DNA from: Mycobacterium sp. HUMS_12744610 | GTDB lineage: Bacteria > Actinomycetota > Actinomycetes > Mycobacteriales > Mycobacteriaceae | NCBI RefSeq assembly: GCF_041206865.1 | Contig: NZ_JBGEDP010000001.1 | Span: forward strand, 5,022,001 to 5,086,000 | DNA length: 64,000 nucleotides | Reading direction: 5' to 3' | Shown: positions 9,205 to 16,290 of the stretch, piece by piece | Numbering within the stretch: the first letter of the stretch is position 1 | How the letters are laid out: the number at the start of each line of letters is the position of its first letter | Program-made: the position numbers and the translations under genes | The notes under the pieces: generated by a model | Told to the model about the DNA's origin: nothing | What the model saw: the letters and a program-made list of their open reading frames with translations, nothing else | Database searches by the model: none

Positions 9205-11868
9205 ATGAGTGCACCAGCCCCGCCAGTCCTGACCGTCCGCTATGACGGTGGTGAACGCACCTTCGCGGCGGGTCATGACGTGGTCGTCGGACGCGACCTG
9301 CGGGCTGACATGCGGGTCACTCATCCGCTCATCTCGCGGGCCCACCTGCTGCTTCGCTACGACCAGGGCCGCTGGCTGGCGATCGACAACGGCTCGCTCA
9401 ACGGCACGTTCGTCAACGGCCGGCGCGTTCCCGTCGTCGACATCCACGACGGCCAGTGCCTCAACATCGGAAACCCCGACGGGCCGCAGCTGCGGTTCGA
9501 GGTCGGCCGCCACCAAGGCATGGCCGGGCGCCCTCCCGAAACCGAGTCGATGCGTCTCCCGGCCAACGCGACCCAGTCCTTGAGCAGCGCCTGGTCCGGG
9601 CACCCCGCCGCTCCTCCCGCTCCCCCAGGCCCGCCCGGGCCGCCACCCGCCCGGCCGTCGGGCGCGCCGCCGCGACCGCATCCGGGCCCGCCGCCACCGC
9701 ACGGGCAGCCCATGCGCCCGCCGGCCGGCGGCGGACTGCGGCCGCACCCGCATCCGGCGAGCCCGCCGCCGCCCGGCAACTTCCAGCCGCGCCCGCAGGT
9801 GCCGGCCGCCGGACCCTGGGCGTCGTCGCAGTCCTCACCGCCGACCCAGATGTCGGCGCCCAGGGCCGCCAAAGAGCCCGAGGTGGCGAACCTGGCGACG
9901 AAGATGATGCAGGCGTTGATGCCGTCCCGGTCCGGGTCGCTGGAGAAGCCGGCCGGCGCGATCACGATCGGCCGCGCCACCGACAACGAGATCGTCATCC
10001 AAGACGTCCTGGCCTCCCGCCACCACGCCTTCATGATCCATACCCCGCTGGGCACCGAGATCCGCGACGCGCACAGCGTCAACGGGACGTTCGTCAACGG
10101 CGTCCGCGTCGGGTCGGCGGTGCTGACCGAGGGCGACGTGGTCACCATCGGCAACGTCGACCTGGTGTTCACCCGCGACACGCTGGTCCGGCGCACGGAG
10201 GCCGCGACGCGCACCGGCGGCCTGGAGGTGAACTCGGTCTGCTTCAGCGTCGAGCACGGCAAACAACTGATCGACCACATCTCGCTGACGGCCCGTCCCG
10301 GGACGCTGACGGCCATCATCGGTGGTTCCGGCGCGGGCAAGACCACGCTGTCGCGGCTGATCGTCGGGTACACCAGCCCCAGCTCAGGCACGGTTTGCTT
10401 CGAGGGACACGACATCCACAAGGAATACGCGAACATGCGTAGCCGGATCGGGATGGTCCCGCAGGACGACGTCGTGCACCGCCAACTGACCGTCAACCAG
10501 GCCCTCAACTACGCCGCCGAGCTGCGCCTCCCGCCGGACACCAGCAAAGAGGAGCGGGCGCAGATCGTCGCCCAGGTGCTCGAAGAGCTCGACATGACCA
10601 AGCACGCCGACACCCGGGTAGACAAGCTGTCGGGCGGCCAGCGCAAACGCGCCTCGGTGGCGCTCGAACTGCTCACCCAGCCGTCGCTGTTGCTGCTGGA
10701 CGAGCCCACCTCGGGCCTGGACCCGGCGCTGGACCGCCAGGTCATGCTGATGCTGCGCCAGCTGGCCGACGCGGGGCGCGTGGTGCTGGTGGTCACCCAC
10801 TCGGTGTCCTACCTGGACGTCTGCGACCAGATCCTGCTGGTCGCACCCGGCGGCAAGACCGCGTTCTGCGGCCCGCCCGACCAGGTCGAGGCCGCGATGG
10901 GCACCCGCAACTGGGCGGACATCTTCGCCAACGTGGGCGCCGACCCGGACGAGGCCAACCGCCGCTTCAAGGAGCGCGGCGACCATGCGCAGCGGCCACC
11001 GTCGCCGCAGAGCCCGGCGGACCTGGGCGAGCCGCCCAAGACGGATCTATGGCGGCAACTGTCCACGATCGCCCGTCGGCAGGTCCGGCTGGTTATATCC
11101 GACCGGGGATACACGATCTTCCTGGCGGTGCTGCCGTTCCTCATCGGCGGCTTGTCGCTGACGGTGAAGGGGTCCAACCCGGGCCTCGGGCCCGCCAATC
11201 CGCTCGGTGCCGCGCCCACGCAGCCGCAATACATCATGGTGCTGCTCAACATCGGCGCCGTCTTCATGGGCACGGCGCTGACCATCCGCGACCTGATCGG
11301 CGAGCGCCCGATCTTCAAGCGGGAACAGGCGGTGGGCCTGTCCACCAACGCCTACCTGCTCGCCAAGATCGCGGTCTTCTCCGTGTTCGCGACCGGCCAG
11401 GCAGCGGTGGCGACATTGATCGTGCGGATCGGCAAGGGCGCCCCAACCGCACCGGCCCTGTTCCTGGGCAACTCCACCTTCTCGCTGTTCGTCACCGTCG
11501 CCGGCACCTGTGTGGCGTCGGCGATGCTCGGGCTGCTGTTGTCGGCGCTGGCGCAGTCCAACGAACAGATCATGCCGATGCTGGTGGTGTCGATCATGTC
11601 CCAACTGGTACTTTCCGGCGGCATGATCCCGGTCTACGGCCGTTTCGGGCTCGAGCAGCTCGCCTGGGTGACCCCGGCACGCTGGGGTTACGCTGCGGGC
11701 GCGGCCTCGATCGACTTCCCGGCGCTGGTCAAGGTCAAGCAGATCCCGACCAACGACCCGATCTGGCAGCACTCCAAGCACATTCTGGTGTTCGACATGT
11801 TCATGCTGGCGGCGTTGTCGGTGGCCTACGCCGGCTTCATCCGGTGGCACATCCGCCTGAAGCGCTGA
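9205..11868 (+). CDS. FHA-FHA-ABC exporter, fused ATPase and permease (Rv1747-like), first copy
   Basis: An 887-residue half-transporter of the ABCG/ABC-2 type with two phosphothreonine-binding FHA domains. Order: FHA1 (about residues 1-100, with VVGRDLRADMR, HPLISRAHLLL and SLNGTFVNG); a very Pro-rich linker (about 115-225); FHA2 (about 245-330, with IGRATDNEIVI, ASRHHAF and SVNGTFVNG); the ATPase with Walker A GGSGAGKTT (about 372-380), signature LSGGQRKR (about 475), Walker B LLLLDEPTSGLD and the switch His in VVTHS; then a membrane domain of about six segments (650-887). In M. tuberculosis, Rv1747 is phosphorylated by the neighbouring kinase PknF and exports cell-envelope lipoglycans. No kinase gene is adjacent here, so any kinase would act in trans. 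A paralogue follows directly. Confidence 0.92.
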   Translation: MSAPAPPVLTVRYDGGERTFAAGHDVVVGRDLRADMRVTHPLISRAHLLLRYDQGRWLAIDNGSLNGTFVNGRRVPVVDIHDGQCLNIGNPDGPQLRFEVGRHQGMAGRPPETESMRLPANATQSLSSAWSGHPAAPPAPPGPPGPPPARPSGAPPRPHPGPPPPHGQPMRPPAGGGLRPHPHPASPPPPGNFQPRPQVPAAGPWASSQSSPPTQMSAPRAAKEPEVANLATKMMQALMPSRSGSLEKPAGAITIGRATDNEIVIQDVLASRHHAFMIHTPLGTEIRDAHSVNGTFVNGVRVGSAVLTEGDVVTIGNVDLVFTRDTLVRRTEAATRTGGLEVNSVCFSVEHGKQLIDHISLTARPGTLTAIIGGSGAGKTTLSRLIVGYTSPSSGTVCFEGHDIHKEYANMRSRIGMVPQDDVVHRQLTVNQALNYAAELRLPPDTSKEERAQIVAQVLEELDMTKHADTRVDKLSGGQRKRASVALELLTQPSLLLLDEPTSGLDPALDRQVMLMLRQLADAGRVVLVVTHSVSYLDVCDQILLVAPGGKTAFCGPPDQVEAAMGTRNWADIFANVGADPDEANRRFKERGDHAQRPPSPQSPADLGEPPKTDLWRQLSTIARRQVRLVISDRGYTIFLAVLPFLIGGLSLTVKGSNPGLGPANPLGAAPTQPQYIMVLLNIGAVFMGTALTIRDLIGERPIFKREQAVGLSTNAYLLAKIAVFSVFATGQAAVATLIVRIGKGAPTAPALFLGNSTFSLFVTVAGTCVASAMLGLLLSALAQSNEQIMPMLVVSIMSQLVLSGGMIPVYGRFGLEQLAWVTPARWGYAAGAASIDFPALVKVKQIPTNDPIWQHSKHILVFDMFMLAALSVAYAGFIRWHIRLKR

Positions 11869-11902
11869 AACCCGGCTCGGGCGCGACAGCCGTCGCCGTC
11901 AT

Positions 11903-11908
11903 TAATCT
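11903..11908 (+). promoter_or_regulatory. Candidate -10 box for a leaderless transcript of the second FHA-ABC gene
   Basis: TAATCT ends 6 bases before the GTG at 11915. This matches the TANNNT pattern and spacing of mycobacterial leaderless promoters, so the second exporter may have its own promoter despite a gap of only 46 bases after the first gene. Confidence 0.45.
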
Positions 11909-11914
11909 GGTCTG

Positions 11915-14386
11915 GTGACTCGTCCCGCGCAGCCCGTGCTCACGGTTCGGATCGACAAAACCCAGAGCAGCTTCGCCCCCGGCCGCGACGTCGTCGTCGG
12001 CAACGACGTGCGCGCCGACCTGCGCGTGGCGCACCCGTTGATCGCGCGCGCACACCTGTTGCTGCGGTTCGGCGAGGGCAGGTGGACGGCCGTCGACAAC
12101 AACTCGTTGAACGGGATGTTCGTCAACGGCCAGCGGGTGCCGACCGCCTACATTCACGACGGCCAGAGCATCAACATCGGCAAGCCCGACGGGCCACGGC
12201 TCACGTTCGAGGTCGGACGCCACGACGGGGCCGTGGGCCTGGCGCCGCCGGCGGCGCCGGTCGCGCCGCCCGACGGGCCCGACCCGCCCACCCGCAGCTG
12301 GCGCCGGCGCCCGCCCGACGACGCGCAGCGCACCACCGCCATCCACGTGCCCCTGCCGGCCGCGCCCGACCCGGACCCGCCGACCCAGATCGGCGTCACC
12401 GGCGAGATCGCCGAGTTCCCGACCACCCGGGTCCGGACAATCGGGCCCGACGCCGGTGGTGAGCCGCCGCCACCGGGCGGCCCCGCCTGGATCGGGCGGT
12501 CGCTCGACAACGACATCGTCATCCACGACGTGCTGGCCTCACGCCATCACGCATTCCTGGCGCCAACGCCGCTCGGCACCGAGATCCGCGATGCGAACAG
12601 CATCAACGGCACCTTCGTCAACGGGATCAGGGTCGGGTCCGCCGTGCTCGCCGAGGGCGACGTGGTCACGATCGGCAACGTCGACCTGGTGTTCGGCGAC
12701 GGGGTCCTCGTGCGCCGCCAGGAGCCGGCCACCCGCACCGGCGGGCTGGAGGTGCACGAGGTCGGCTTCAGCGTCGACGGCAAGAGCCTGCTCGAGCGGA
12801 TCTCGATGACCGCCCGGCCCGGCACACTGACCGCCATCATCGGCGGGTCCGGCGCCGGGAAGACCACCCTGTCGCGGCTGATCGCCGGCTACGCGACCCC
12901 GAGCGCGGGTTCGGTCACCTTCGAGGGCCACGACATCCACACCGAGTACGCGTCGCTGCGCACCAGGATCGGGATGGTCCCCCAGGACGACGTCGTGCAC
13001 CGCCAGCTGACGGTCAACCAGGCCCTGGGCTACGCGGCCGAGCTGCGGCTGCCGCCCGACACCAGCAAGGCCGACCGGGAGCAGGTGGTCGCGCAGGTGC
13101 TCGACGAGCTCGGGATGACCCAGCACGCCGACACCCGCGTCGACAAGCTGTCAGGCGGGCAGCGCAAACGCGCCTCGGTGGCGCTCGAACTGCTCACCGG
13201 GCCGTCGCTGCTGATCCTCGACGAGCCGACCTCGGGGCTGGACCCGGCGCTGGACCTGCAGGTGATGACGATGCTGCGCCAGCTGGCCGACGCCGGCCGG
13301 GTGGTGCTGGTGGTCACCCACTCGCTGACCTACCTCGACGTCTGCGACCAGGTGCTGCTGCTGGCCCCCGGCGGCAGGACCGCCTTCCTGGGCCCGCCCG
13401 GCGGGATCGGCGAGGTCATGGGCACCACCAACTGGGCCCACATCTTCGCCAAGGTGGGCGCCGACCCCGAGGAGGCCAACCGGCGCTTCCTGGCCCAGAA
13501 GGACGCGCAGAAGCAGCCCCCGCCGACCCCGGCGGCGCCGGCCGACCTGGGCGCCCCCGCGCACACCAGCGTGCGCCGTCAGCTCTCCACGGTCACCCGC
13601 CGCCAGGTCCGGCTGGTGGTCGCCGACCGCGCCTACTTCCTGTTCCTGGCGCTGCTGCCGTTCGTCATGGGCGGGCTGTCGCTGACGGTGCCGGGCGACA
13701 CCGGGTTCGGCGTGGCCCCGCCGACCAGCGACACCCCTGACGAGTCGGCGCAGATCCTCACGCTGCTGTCGATCGCGGCCGTCTTCATGGGCACCGCGCT
13801 GACCATCCGCGACCTGATCGGCGAGCGCCCCATCTTCCGGCGGGAACAGGCGGTCGGCCTGTCGACGGGGGCCTACCTGGGCGCCAAGATGGTCGTGTTC
13901 TGCGTCTTCGCGGTCGTGCAGGCGGCGATCGCGACGGGCATCGTCATCGCCGGCAAGGGGGCGCCTACCCAGGGGGCGGTGTTGCTCGGGGATCCGAGCC
14001 TCGAGCTGTTCGTGACCGTCGCCGCGACGTGCGTGGCCTCGGCGATCCTCGGGCTGGTGCTGTCGTCGCTGGTGCGCTCCAACGAGCAGATCATGCCGCT
14101 GCTGGTGGTCTCGCTGATGCTGCAGCTCGTGCTGGCCGGTGGCCTGATCCCGGTCACCGGCCGGATCGTGCTGGACCAGGTGTCGTGGGCGGTGCCCGCA
14201 CGGTGGGGCTACGCGGCCTCGGCGTCGACGGTGAACGTGGACGCGCTGGTGCCCGGGACGCTGGTGCCCCACGACAGCCACTGGCGCCACACCCCGGGCG
14301 CCTGGCTGTTCGACATGGCGATGCTGGGCGCGCTGACGGTGGCCTACGCGGCGATCGTGCGGTGGCGCATCCGGCTCAGGCACTAG
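11915..14386 (+). CDS. FHA-FHA-ABC exporter (Rv1747-like), second copy
   Basis: An 823-residue paralogue with the same architecture as the gene before it. FHA1 (residues 1-100) reads VVGNDVRADLR and SLNGMFVNG, with Met in place of the usual Thr/Ser. The linker is shorter (about 105-190) and holds Thr clusters (RTTAIHV, PPTQIGVTGE, FPTTRVRTIG) that could be kinase sites. FHA2 (about 190-265) has IGRSLDNDIVI and SINGTFVNG. The ATPase has GGSGAGKTT (about 309), LSGGQRKR (about 411) and DEPTSGLD, and the membrane domain fills about 560-823. The two proteins are nearly identical through the ATPase but differ in linkers and membrane ends. This suggests an old duplication with diverged regulation or cargo. 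The stop overlaps the convergent mfpA stop. Confidence 0.92.
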   Translation: MTRPAQPVLTVRIDKTQSSFAPGRDVVVGNDVRADLRVAHPLIARAHLLLRFGEGRWTAVDNNSLNGMFVNGQRVPTAYIHDGQSINIGKPDGPRLTFEVGRHDGAVGLAPPAAPVAPPDGPDPPTRSWRRRPPDDAQRTTAIHVPLPAAPDPDPPTQIGVTGEIAEFPTTRVRTIGPDAGGEPPPPGGPAWIGRSLDNDIVIHDVLASRHHAFLAPTPLGTEIRDANSINGTFVNGIRVGSAVLAEGDVVTIGNVDLVFGDGVLVRRQEPATRTGGLEVHEVGFSVDGKSLLERISMTARPGTLTAIIGGSGAGKTTLSRLIAGYATPSAGSVTFEGHDIHTEYASLRTRIGMVPQDDVVHRQLTVNQALGYAAELRLPPDTSKADREQVVAQVLDELGMTQHADTRVDKLSGGQRKRASVALELLTGPSLLILDEPTSGLDPALDLQVMTMLRQLADAGRVVLVVTHSLTYLDVCDQVLLLAPGGRTAFLGPPGGIGEVMGTTNWAHIFAKVGADPEEANRRFLAQKDAQKQPPPTPAAPADLGAPAHTSVRRQLSTVTRRQVRLVVADRAYFLFLALLPFVMGGLSLTVPGDTGFGVAPPTSDTPDESAQILTLLSIAAVFMGTALTIRDLIGERPIFRREQAVGLSTGAYLGAKMVVFCVFAVVQAAIATGIVIAGKGAPTQGAVLLGDPSLELFVTVAATCVASAILGLVLSSLVRSNEQIMPLLVVSLMLQLVLAGGLIPVTGRIVLDQVSWAVPARWGYAASASTVNVDALVPGTLVPHDSHWRHTPGAWLFDMAMLGALTVAYAAIVRWRIRLRH

Positions 14387-14949
14387 GTCGACGCGGCGTC
14401 CAGCCGCAGCCCGTGCGCCAGCGCGAAGGCCAGGGCCTGGTCGACGTCGACGCGGGCGCCCGCCAGGGCGGCGGTCCGCCACAGCGCGGGCTCCACCACG
14501 GCGCCGCGCAGGTCGGCGTCGTCGAACCTGGCGCCGGTGGTCCGCGCGCCGGTGAGGTCGGCGCCGCGCAGCACCGCCTTGCGCAGGTCGGTTTCGACCA
14601 GGCTGGTCTCGCGCAGCCGGCAGCCGCTCAGGTCGAGGCCGCGCAAGTCGTTACCGCCGAGCACCGCGAGGGTGAAGTCCACCTCGTCGAACGTGACCGG
14701 GCGCAGCCGGCACTGCTCGAAGACCGAGCCCAGCATGCTGCACTGCGCGAACGTCGCGCGCCACAGCACGGTCCGCCGAAAGGTGCAGTTGCGGAACGCC
14801 GACCCGCGGTGCTCCGACTCGCCCAGGTTGGCGCCGCTGAAGTCGCAGTCGGTGAACACGACCCGTTCGGTGCGCAGCCGGCCGAGGTCCTCGTCGCGGA
14901 AGTCCCGGCCCTCGAAGTGGCGGTCGGCGCAGGGCTGCGGGGCGCTCAG
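14383..14949 (-). CDS. mfpA: Pentapeptide-repeat protein MfpA, DNA-gyrase interacting
   Basis: A 188-residue right-handed beta-helix protein with A/C-D/N-L/F-x-x repeats throughout, for example CDFSGANLGES, CTFRRTVLW and ADLTGARTTGARFDDADLRG. MfpA of mycobacteria mimics DNA, binds gyrase and affects fluoroquinolone susceptibility. It is the last gene of the conservon. No ATG, GTG or TTG is available near the conserved N-terminus (HFEGRDFRDEDL). The best start is CTG at 14949, whose bases form CTGA with the stop of the upstream GTPase gene. The length then agrees with the 183 residues of the M. tuberculosis protein. An upstream start would overlap the whole GTPase gene and is unlikely. Confidence 0.85.
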   Translation of the reverse strand: MSAPQPCADRHFEGRDFRDEDLGRLRTERVVFTDCDFSGANLGESEHRGSAFRNCTFRRTVLWRATFAQCSMLGSVFEQCRLRPVTFDEVDFTLAVLGGNDLRGLDLSGCRLRETSLVETDLRKAVLRGADLTGARTTGARFDDADLRGAVVEPALWRTAALAGARVDVDQALAFALAHGLRLDAAST

Positions 14950-15533
14950 CTCGCGGCCAGGCTTTCCAGCGCGTACTCGCTGACGGCGATCAGCGCGTCG
15001 GTGGCCGAGCGGCGGTCGCGGGCGTCGACGGTGATCACCGGGATGTGTGGGGGCAGGGCCAGCGCCTCGCGCACCTCGCCGGCGGGGTAGCGGGGTGCGC
15101 CCTCGAACTCGTTGACCGCGACCAAAAACGGCAGCTTGCGGTGCTCGAAGAAGTCGACTGCGGCGAAGCTGTCCTGCAGGCGCCGCACGTCGACGAGCAC
15201 GATCGCCCCGATCGCGCCGCGCACCAGGTCGTCCCACATGAACCAGAACCGCCGCTGCCCCGGGGTGCCGAACAGGTAGAGCACCAGGTCCTCATCGAGG
15301 GTGATGCGGCCGAAGTCCATCGCGACGGTGGTGGTCCGCTTGTCCGGGGTGGCCTCGAGCGCGTCCACGCCGGCCGAGGCGTCGGTGAGCATCGCCTCGG
15401 TGCGCAGCGGCATGATCTCGGACACCGCGCCGACGAACGTCGTCTTCCCGGCGCCGAACCCGCCCGCGACGACGATCTTCGTCGAGGCGTGCGCTCCCCC
15501 GTCCGGCCGGGCATCAGAGTGCTCGTAAGCCAC
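14946..15533 (-). CDS. mfpB: Conservon small GTPase MfpB (Rv3362c-like)
   Basis: A 195-residue ATP/GTP-binding protein of the CvnD type. The P-loop GGFGAGKTT lies at about residues 24-32, the switch region TTTVAMDFGRI and FGTPGQRRFWFMWDDL (G3) follow, and the G4 motif is degenerate as AVNEFEG where classic GTPases have NKxD. In M. smegmatis MfpB in its GTP form is reported to modulate the effect of MfpA on gyrase. Start is GTG 15533, overlapping the DUF742 gene by 20 bases. The 3' end overlaps the mfpA start, so the two proteins are translationally coupled. Confidence 0.92.
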   Translation of the reverse strand: MAYEHSDARPDGGAHASTKIVVAGGFGAGKTTFVGAVSEIMPLRTEAMLTDASAGVDALEATPDKRTTTVAMDFGRITLDEDLVLYLFGTPGQRRFWFMWDDLVRGAIGAIVLVDVRRLQDSFAAVDFFEHRKLPFLVAVNEFEGAPRYPAGEVREALALPPHIPVITVDARDRRSATDALIAVSEYALESLAAS

Positions 15534-15885
15534 GCAGAGTCCTTCCTATGAGCTCGTGGCGCTCATCGCGGGTCGAAAGTGCTGTCAACGTCCTGTGCAC
15601 CTGAAGGTAGCCGGACAGAACCAGATCGCCGACCAGGACGCGCGCGACGCCGACCGGCAGATCGAGCCGGGCCGCGATTTCGGCGACCGACGGGCTGCTG
15701 ACACACAACTGGATGATCGTGCCTTTCGGATCCTTGGGTGGCCACTGGTGGGCAAGGCCGGCCTGCAGCGTCTGGATCGGCGCTTCCAGGGGGAGGTCGA
15801 CGTCGGTGTCGGTGCGCCCGGCCGTCAACGTGTACGGCCGGACCAGGCTCGCCTTACGCGGGGACGGCCAGGGCTCGGGTTCCAT
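15514..15885 (-). CDS. Conservon DUF742 protein (Rv3363c-like)
   Basis: A 123-residue cytoplasmic protein of the CvnC type. It shows the family features LVRPYTLTAGRT near the N-terminus and a winged-helix-like second half (SVAEIAARLDLPVGVARVLVGDLVLSG). DUF742 proteins lie between the roadblock protein and the GTPase in actinobacterial conservons and are thought to help assemble the membrane-associated G-protein complex. A DNA-binding role is possible from the helix-turn-helix-like stretch but is not shown. Overlap with mfpB at its 3' end supports one operon. Confidence 0.9.
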   Translation of the reverse strand: MEPEPWPSPRKASLVRPYTLTAGRTDTDVDLPLEAPIQTLQAGLAHQWPPKDPKGTIIQLCVSSPSVAEIAARLDLPVGVARVLVGDLVLSGYLQVHRTLTALSTRDERHELIGRTLRGLRAL

Positions 15886-15891
15886 CGCGGA

Positions 15892-16290
15892 TCACGACAC
15901 GCCGGACCGGCGGGTGGACTGCACGACGCTGCCGACGCGCTCGACCAGGATGGCCATCTCGTAGCCGATCTGGCCGATGTCGCAGGACGTCGCGGCCAGC
16001 GTGGCCAGATGCGAGCCGTCGCCGACCCGCATCAGCAGCAGATAGCCGTTCTGCATCTCGACCACCGACTGCAGCACCTGCCCACCCTCGAACAGCTGCG
16101 CGGCCCCGGTCGCGAGGCTGGCCAGCCCCGAGGCCACCGCCGCTAACTGGTCGGCGCGCTCCCGCGGCAGGTGTTCGCTGGCGGCGATGGGCAGCCCGTC
16201 GACGGACACCAGCAGCGCATGCGCCACCCCGGGGACCTCGCGGGCGAACTTCGTCACCAGCCAGTCCAGCGAACTACCCCCCGAGGTCAT
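15892..16290 (-). CDS. Conservon roadblock/LC7 protein (Rv3364c-like)
   Basis: A 132-residue roadblock/LC7 domain protein (CvnB type). Typical elements are [29 protein letters not shown] at the N-terminus (quoted in parts: [21 protein letters not shown]) and [17 protein letters not shown] in the core. Roadblock proteins act as GTPase-activating or scaffolding partners of the conservon GTPase. Its ATG overlaps the stop of the sensor-kinase gene as ATGA, which ties its translation to the kinase. The M. tuberculosis homologue Rv3364c is reported as a secreted inhibitor of host cathepsin G. No signal peptide is visible here. Confidence 0.92.
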   Translation of the reverse strand: MTSGGSSLDWLVTKFAREVPGVAHALLVSVDGLPIAASEHLPRERADQLAAVASGLASLATGAAQLFEGGQVLQSVVEMQNGYLLLMRVGDGSHLATLAATSCDIGQIGYEMAILVERVGSVVQSTRRSGVS

